From JACXVD01 sp020446665 (lineage in GTDB: Bacteria > Pseudomonadota > Alphaproteobacteria > Sphingomonadales > Sphingomonadaceae): a DNA stretch of 64,000 nt. The stretch is taken from contig JAWKXQ010000002.1 of the NCBI GenBank assembly GCA_041396905.1, forward strand, positions 124,001 to 188,000, read 5' to 3'. This document shows, in pieces, positions 60,700 to 64,000 of the stretch (its first letter is position 1; each line of letters starts with the position of its first letter). The translations under genes were made by a program, and so were the position numbers. The notes under the pieces are model-generated. The model was not told the origin of the DNA. It ran no database searches and saw nothing but the letters and a program-made list of their open reading frames with translations.

Positions 60700-62607
60700 T
60701 TACCAGGCAACCTGGAAGCCACCACGGGCACCGACTTCGCCGCTGTCAAAGCCAACCCCGATACCGGCGGAGAATGCAGCATTCTCGCCAATCCGGGCCG
60801 TGAATGCCATTGTGCCGGCACCCTGGTCCTCAAAATAGCCAATCCCGCCGCTGAGGGCGAAGCTGGTGCCGGGCGGAAGCATAGGCGATTCCATCGCAAG
60901 CGCCATGGCAACACCTTCATTGGCCCGGTCGATTGCCCGACGATTATCAGCCGTGATCGCGAACAGATCGTTGATCTGCCCGGTCTGCACTGAAGTAAGT
61001 GCTTGCAAGGCCGTGATATCCGTACGGTTGGCAGCAATGCCCGCCGCATTGGTGGAAATCCCCGCCGCATTGGTAGCAATCCCCGCCGCGTTTGTGGCGA
61101 CACCTGCTGTATTGGCAGCAATCGACGTGCGAATCGTCGGGTCCCGGCCGATCACACCATTGGTATCAACCGTCATGACATCCGTCGCACCCGTTTGTGC
61201 CGCCGTGCTGGCAGCAATGTCACCAACACGAACCGACGTGCCTGTCGCGCCAAGCGCTACCTCGTTAGCAGCAGTCGTGACTGCCCCGGCACCCACCGCG
61301 GTGGACCCTGCAAAGGATGCGTTGGAACCCCAGCCAATAGCGGTGGCACCGGTTCCTGCGGCAATTGATTGTGCACCCAGCGCCGTTGTCTGGTCACCCT
61401 GAGTTTGCGAAAACAGGCCAACCGATGTCGCCCTGTCGCCATTGGCGAGAGCTCCCGCACCAAGCGCGGTTGAGCCAAAGCCGTTCGATAAGGACACGAC
61501 GCCGACTGAGGTGCTGCCGAGATCCGACGCCCTCGACTGATCACCCACAGCTACAGACTGAATCCCGAGCGCTTGCGAAGCTTCGCCTATAGCGGTCGAA
61601 CGAATTCCGGTGGCATTGGACAGGTGGCCAAGTGCTGTCGCACGCTCATTACCGGCATTGGCACGCCAGCCATAGGCGGTTGCACCGGGCCCGACTGCAT
61701 CGGATTCGCCGCCGACAGCCGTGGTCGAATTGCCGATGGCCCGTGCCCCTGACAAGGCATCGTCACCGCCGATAGCGACTGCATCAATGCCATCTGCGAC
61801 GGAGTCATTGCCGATAGCGATGCTTGAGGCACCCAATGCCGATGCACCCGGCCCCTGCGCAATCGAGCGATCACCACCCGCAGCGGCATTGACACCAATA
61901 CCGATTGCGCCGAACGCCCCTGATGAAGCGGCCGAGCCAATGGCAATGCCATCCCCAGCAGCAGCTCCGGTATTGGCATTCTGACCAATCGCGATGGATC
62001 CATCCGCGGCTGTCAGTGATTGATCGCCAACCGAAATTGCCCCCGCACCATTGGCAATCGCGCCTTCACCAACGGCGGTGCTGCGCTCACCCGTGGCTTG
62101 CGTCAAATGACCAATCGCGGTGGCCCGCACACCAGTAGCAGCAGATTGCCAGCCAAAAGCGGATGTGCCTGGCTGTGACGCGATGGATTCGGAACCGACC
62201 GCGGTTGAATTCAAGCCGGAAGCTGATGCCGCCTGGCCAATGGCCACGCCATCATCGCCATCTGCGTGTGCCTGAGGGCCGATGGCGACGGAGGTATTGC
62301 CCAACGCATCGGAGTTTGCGCCGATAGAAACGCTTTGAGTACCCAATGCGGTTGCACTGGCACCAATAGCCGTACCGCCTGCCCCGGCGTAGGCATAGAC
62401 ACCATTGGCCGTTCCGCTGCCACCGGCGAAGCTGCCCCGGCCAGTCGCCGTTGCATTATTGCCCTGCGTCAGCGAGTTGACACCCACGGCAACAGACGAG
62501 CCGCCCATCGTCGTGGCATTTGTGCCAACCGCTGTTGAAGCAGAGCCTGCCGCATTCGGCATTAGGTAGCAAGCGCACCAAATACCCGACTTACGCCATC
62601 GCTTCAA
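60700..62607 (-). CDS. YadA-like trimeric autotransporter adhesin, apparently lacking its 5' end
   Basis: A 635-residue surface protein. Most of it is head repeats of the Hep/Hag type, one collagen-like turn per 14 residues (for example GATAIGWGSNASFAGSTAVGAGAVTT). A neck with STAAQTGATDVMTVDTNG follows, then a short stalk of heptad-like repeats (ATNAAGI, STNAAGI, AANRTDI). The C-terminal YadA anchor runs from LTSVQTGQINDLFAITADN to GGFQVAW. The N-terminus (MKRWRKSGIWCACYLMPNAAGS) is not a signal peptide, so export of this form is doubtful. The 5' end abuts the accessory genes starting at 62629, which may have replaced the original leader. Confidence 0.83.
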   Translation of the reverse strand: MKRWRKSGIWCACYLMPNAAGSASTAVGTNATTMGGSSVAVGVNSLTQGNNATATGRGSFAGGSGTANGVYAYAGAGGTAIGASATALGTQSVSIGANSDALGNTSVAIGPQAHADGDDGVAIGQAASASGLNSTAVGSESIASQPGTSAFGWQSAATGVRATAIGHLTQATGERSTAVGEGAIANGAGAISVGDQSLTAADGSIAIGQNANTGAAAGDGIAIGSAASSGAFGAIGIGVNAAAGGDRSIAQGPGASALGASSIAIGNDSVADGIDAVAIGGDDALSGARAIGNSTTAVGGESDAVGPGATAYGWRANAGNERATALGHLSNATGIRSTAIGEASQALGIQSVAVGDQSRASDLGSTSVGVVSLSNGFGSTALGAGALANGDRATSVGLFSQTQGDQTTALGAQSIAAGTGATAIGWGSNASFAGSTAVGAGAVTTAANEVALGATGTSVRVGDIAASTAAQTGATDVMTVDTNGVIGRDPTIRTSIAANTAGVATNAAGIATNAAGISTNAAGIAANRTDITALQALTSVQTGQINDLFAITADNRRAIDRANEGVAMALAMESPMLPPGTSFALSGGIGYFEDQGAGTMAFTARIGENAAFSAGIGVGFDSGEVGARGGFQVAW

Positions 62608-62628
62608 TAGCGGTATGTATCACAGGCG

Positions 62629-63054
62629 ATGACAAGCCTAGTTCTCTCCGGTCTTCTGTCCAAGCGCGCCGAGTTGCTGCGTGACATTACCATATCCAAA
62701 GACCGCACCGCCATGCTTGAGGCAGACCTTGCCAGCATAGAGGGCGCTATCAGGGTGTTTGATCCCGATACGGCTTTGCCAGACAAGGGGAGGCGCGCTC
62801 CTGCGATCAACGCAGCACCAGAAGGACAGATGGGGCGCTACGTTATGGCCTGCTTGCGCCAGAACGGCCCACAGGACACGAAGCAGGTCACTCGCTACGT
62901 CATGGAGCAAAGGCAGCTAGATCCGTCCGACAAGCGCCTGTGGCGGACTATGTGCGACAGAACAGGCGCTGCGCTCTACAGGCTGCGTAAGAGCGGCTTG
63001 GTTGTCTCTCGCAAGGATGGACGGGGCGGGTTGCTGGTTTGGGGGTTGAAATAG
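62629..63054 (+). CDS. Hypothetical protein with wHTH-like C-terminus
   Basis: A 141-residue protein. The N-terminus has a coiled-coil helix (SKRAELLRDITISKDRTAMLEADLASIEGAI). The C-terminal half (GRYVMACLRQNGPQDTKQVTRYVMEQRQLDP ... YRLRKSGLVVSRKDGRGGLLVWGLK) has the spacing of a winged helix, with RKDGRG as the wing. Proteins like this occur near IS elements in Sphingomonads, but I know no name. It starts 21 bases from the adhesin's apparent start, in the opposite direction. Confidence 0.65.
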   Translation: MTSLVLSGLLSKRAELLRDITISKDRTAMLEADLASIEGAIRVFDPDTALPDKGRRAPAINAAPEGQMGRYVMACLRQNGPQDTKQVTRYVMEQRQLDPSDKRLWRTMCDRTGAALYRLRKSGLVVSRKDGRGGLLVWGLK

Positions 63055-63057
63055 TCT

Positions 63058-63089
63058 GGAGCCTCAGCGAGATTCTCTACTGAGGCTCC
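63058..63089. terminator. Hairpin between convergent accessory genes
   Basis: GGAGCCTCAG and CTGAGGCTCC form a perfect 10-bp stem with a 12-base loop, just after the wHTH gene stop and 32 bases before the end of the zinc-ribbon gene on the other strand. It probably ends transcription from both. Confidence 0.7.
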
Positions 63090-63121
63090 ATATCTAGAGA
63101 AAAGTCATGTCAAATGCCAAG

Positions 63122-63403
63122 CTAAGCCCGGTAATTGCTGATCCAGCGAAAATGGCGGTTGACCGGATTTTGCGCCGTGAATTTGAAATGGCGGTTTCCT
63201 CGCGCGGTTCGTGCGAAGCTTTCCGACAGAGATTGCATAGTGAGATGCTGAATGTGCTCAGTGACGGACTTTATAACGTTGTCGAACCTGTCGCTTCGGT
63301 TGCACCGGGGACAGGTCACCTTGTCGCGAGGTTGAGGATTGGGGACGGTTTCTACCGCGCACTTGCAGCCGCCACAGAGGACGGTGAGGTTTTTATAACT
63401 CAT
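63122..63403 (-). CDS. Small zinc-ribbon protein
   Basis: A 93-residue protein starting at the ATG at 63403 (MSYKNLTVLCGGCKCAVETV). The zinc ribbon is CGGC and CPRC (VTCPRCNRSDRFDNV), followed by a basic C-terminus (FARTARGNRHFKFTAQNPVNRHFRWI) that matches a small alphaproteobacterial family I know only as hypothetical. The opposite-strand ORF over the same DNA (63107-63406) has no such features and is taken as the shadow. Confidence 0.65.
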   Translation of the reverse strand: MSYKNLTVLCGGCKCAVETVPNPQPRDKVTCPRCNRSDRFDNVIKSVTEHIQHLTMQSLSESFARTARGNRHFKFTAQNPVNRHFRWISNYRA

Positions 63404-63520
63404 TGATTCTACGCCTTTTACTTGGCGCTTTGGCGGGTTGACTATGCCACGGGACCGGCGTAAAACCTGCACCTGCTAGCAAAGACCAACCCGCCTCCAC
63501 GCTGGTTGTTTTCACAAAGT

Positions 63521-63553
63521 AAGCCCTCAGATGCGACGAACATCTGAGGGCTT
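63521..63553. terminator. Hairpin terminator next to the transposase
   Basis: AAGCCCTCAGATG and CATCTGAGGGCTT form a perfect 13-bp stem with a 7-base loop, followed on the plus strand by AACTTTTAAGC. It lies about 66 bases beyond the transposase stop and may insulate the element. Confidence 0.75.
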
Positions 63554-63619
63554 AACTTTTAAGCGATTCGGGGCATTGAGTCGATTCACTGTGTTCCCCA
63601 AATGTCCACAGGCTTTTGC

Positions 63620-64000
63620 TTACGAAGCCCGCTGCCAATACCCCGCCCAAGACCGGCTAACCGGCGCTTCCATCGCCGCCCCTGTCAGCGTCATGGCCTG
63701 CGACCCGTTATCGACCCGGCGCATATCTTCGCGCCAAGCTGCCTCACCAGCATAGGCAGAGAGATACGGGCCAGCGATATGGTGGTGCGTCCCTACTTCC
63801 ATCCGGCGAAGGCGTGAGAAGTAGCTTTCGGCCTGATTGGTGCAGGCATAGCCATCCGAATAGGCCAGCGTGTGATTGATACGACGCGTTTCAAACTTGG
63901 CATGCAGGGCATCCCAATGCGAAGCCTCGTCTGCATGGACCGTGCTCATATGATGGATGCGCGATGCGACCACTTCGCCGCCCTGCGCTTCGCTCTTGGC
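63620..64000 (-). mobile_element. IS1595-family (ISXO2-like) transposase, partial
   Basis: The last 126 codons of a transposase whose 5' part is beyond the window. Features are VVASRIHHMSTVHADEASHWDALHAKF, INHTLAYSDGYACTNQAESYFSRLRRMEVGTHHHIAG and LSAYAGEAAWREDMRRVDNG, the ISXO2-like DDE_Tnp C-terminal motif including the NQAESYFSRLRR block with its Glu. The ends of the element are not visible here: no clear terminal inverted repeat is seen between 63404 and 63620. Confidence 0.88.

Noticed and set aside
60700..62607. CRISPR array or tandem DNA repeat at the adhesin
   Set aside because: The periodicity is that of 14-residue head repeats in a coding frame; there are no constant repeats with unique spacers.
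63107..63406. Plus-strand 99-residue ORF
   Set aside because: Taken as the shadow of the minus zinc-ribbon gene, which has paired CxxC motifs and a known small-family C-terminus.

Overview
This is a high-GC chromosomal window that reads as an alphaproteobacterium of the order Sphingomonadales, most likely Erythrobacteraceae. The inference rests on the gene set: Sphingomonad-type YadA-like adhesin, SIMPL-domain protein, DUF6456, GTA-type 3TM holin, plant-type glutamate-cysteine ligase, class I lysyl-tRNA synthetase, DUF1800/DUF1501 pair. It also rests on the short palindromic repeats scattered between genes. Most of the window is ordinary core chromosome.

Layout. 1-1.7 kb: an OmpR-type response regulator cut by the left edge, a PepSY protein and a SIMPL protein, all on minus. 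1.8-6.5 kb: a Uup-like ABC-F ATPase carrying palindromic repeat DNA inside its reading frame, a small hypothetical, DUF6456, an XRE/S24-like regulator and a GT4 glycosyltransferase. 6.6-9.6 kb: yajC-secD-secF. 9.8-14.4 kb: tRNA-Pro(GGG), a WS/DGAT acyltransferase with a patatin-like lipase (neutral-lipid synthesis and turnover), a lone GTA-type holin and an A+T-rich HNH-like gene. 14.4-17.7 kb: aroQ-accB-accC, a c-type cytochrome and an Lrp regulator. 17.9-25.9 kb: a degenerate histidine kinase, a polysaccharide deacetylase, two tRNAs bracketing an SGNH lipoprotein plus XRE pair, DUF1800/DUF1501, and a small PD-(D/E)XK-like gene. 25.9-34.1 kb: a GGDEF-EAL protein, an M28 peptidase, EttA, a NucS-like gene, a repeat-rich spacer, DsrE, and an FkbM methyltransferase whose 5' end carries one arm of a 33-bp inverted repeat. 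34.6-46.3 kb: an RcnB-like protein, cytochrome b561, a prolyl 4-hydroxylase, LysRS-I, a TM2 protein, a copper module (copA-copB with divergent csoR and a visible CsoR operator), PAP2, a DinG-like helicase and SixA. 46.4-51.5 kb: SoxR with a textbook 19-bp-spacer promoter driving a VOC protein; an HMCES/YedK gene and a UbiA gene that are both riddled with frame changes; rsmE, gshA and an ABM protein. 51.6-60.7 kb: a di-haem peroxidase, an ICMT-like membrane protein, bamB with a TPR partner, a glycosyltransferase, an alpha/beta hydrolase, SelO and an exported protein. 60.7-64 kb: a YadA-like adhesin without a signal peptide, then an accessory edge with a wHTH protein, a zinc-ribbon protein and a partial IS1595-type transposase.

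The most interesting signals are: (1) the inverted repeat at the FkbM gene, which would swap the protein's N-terminus in frame if it recombined; (2) palindromic repeat elements translated as part of a conserved ATPase, resembling the Rickettsia palindromic-element phenomenon; (3) three 96-bp palindromic repeats, two of them bracketing a DsrE gene; (4) a two-gene XRE/SGNH unit between two tRNAs with a perfect 9-3-9 operator; and (5) a roughly 1.2-kb patch with many frame changes across two unrelated conserved genes, which more likely reflects sequence error than biology. I see no CRISPR array, rRNA operon, prophage or biosynthetic gene cluster.
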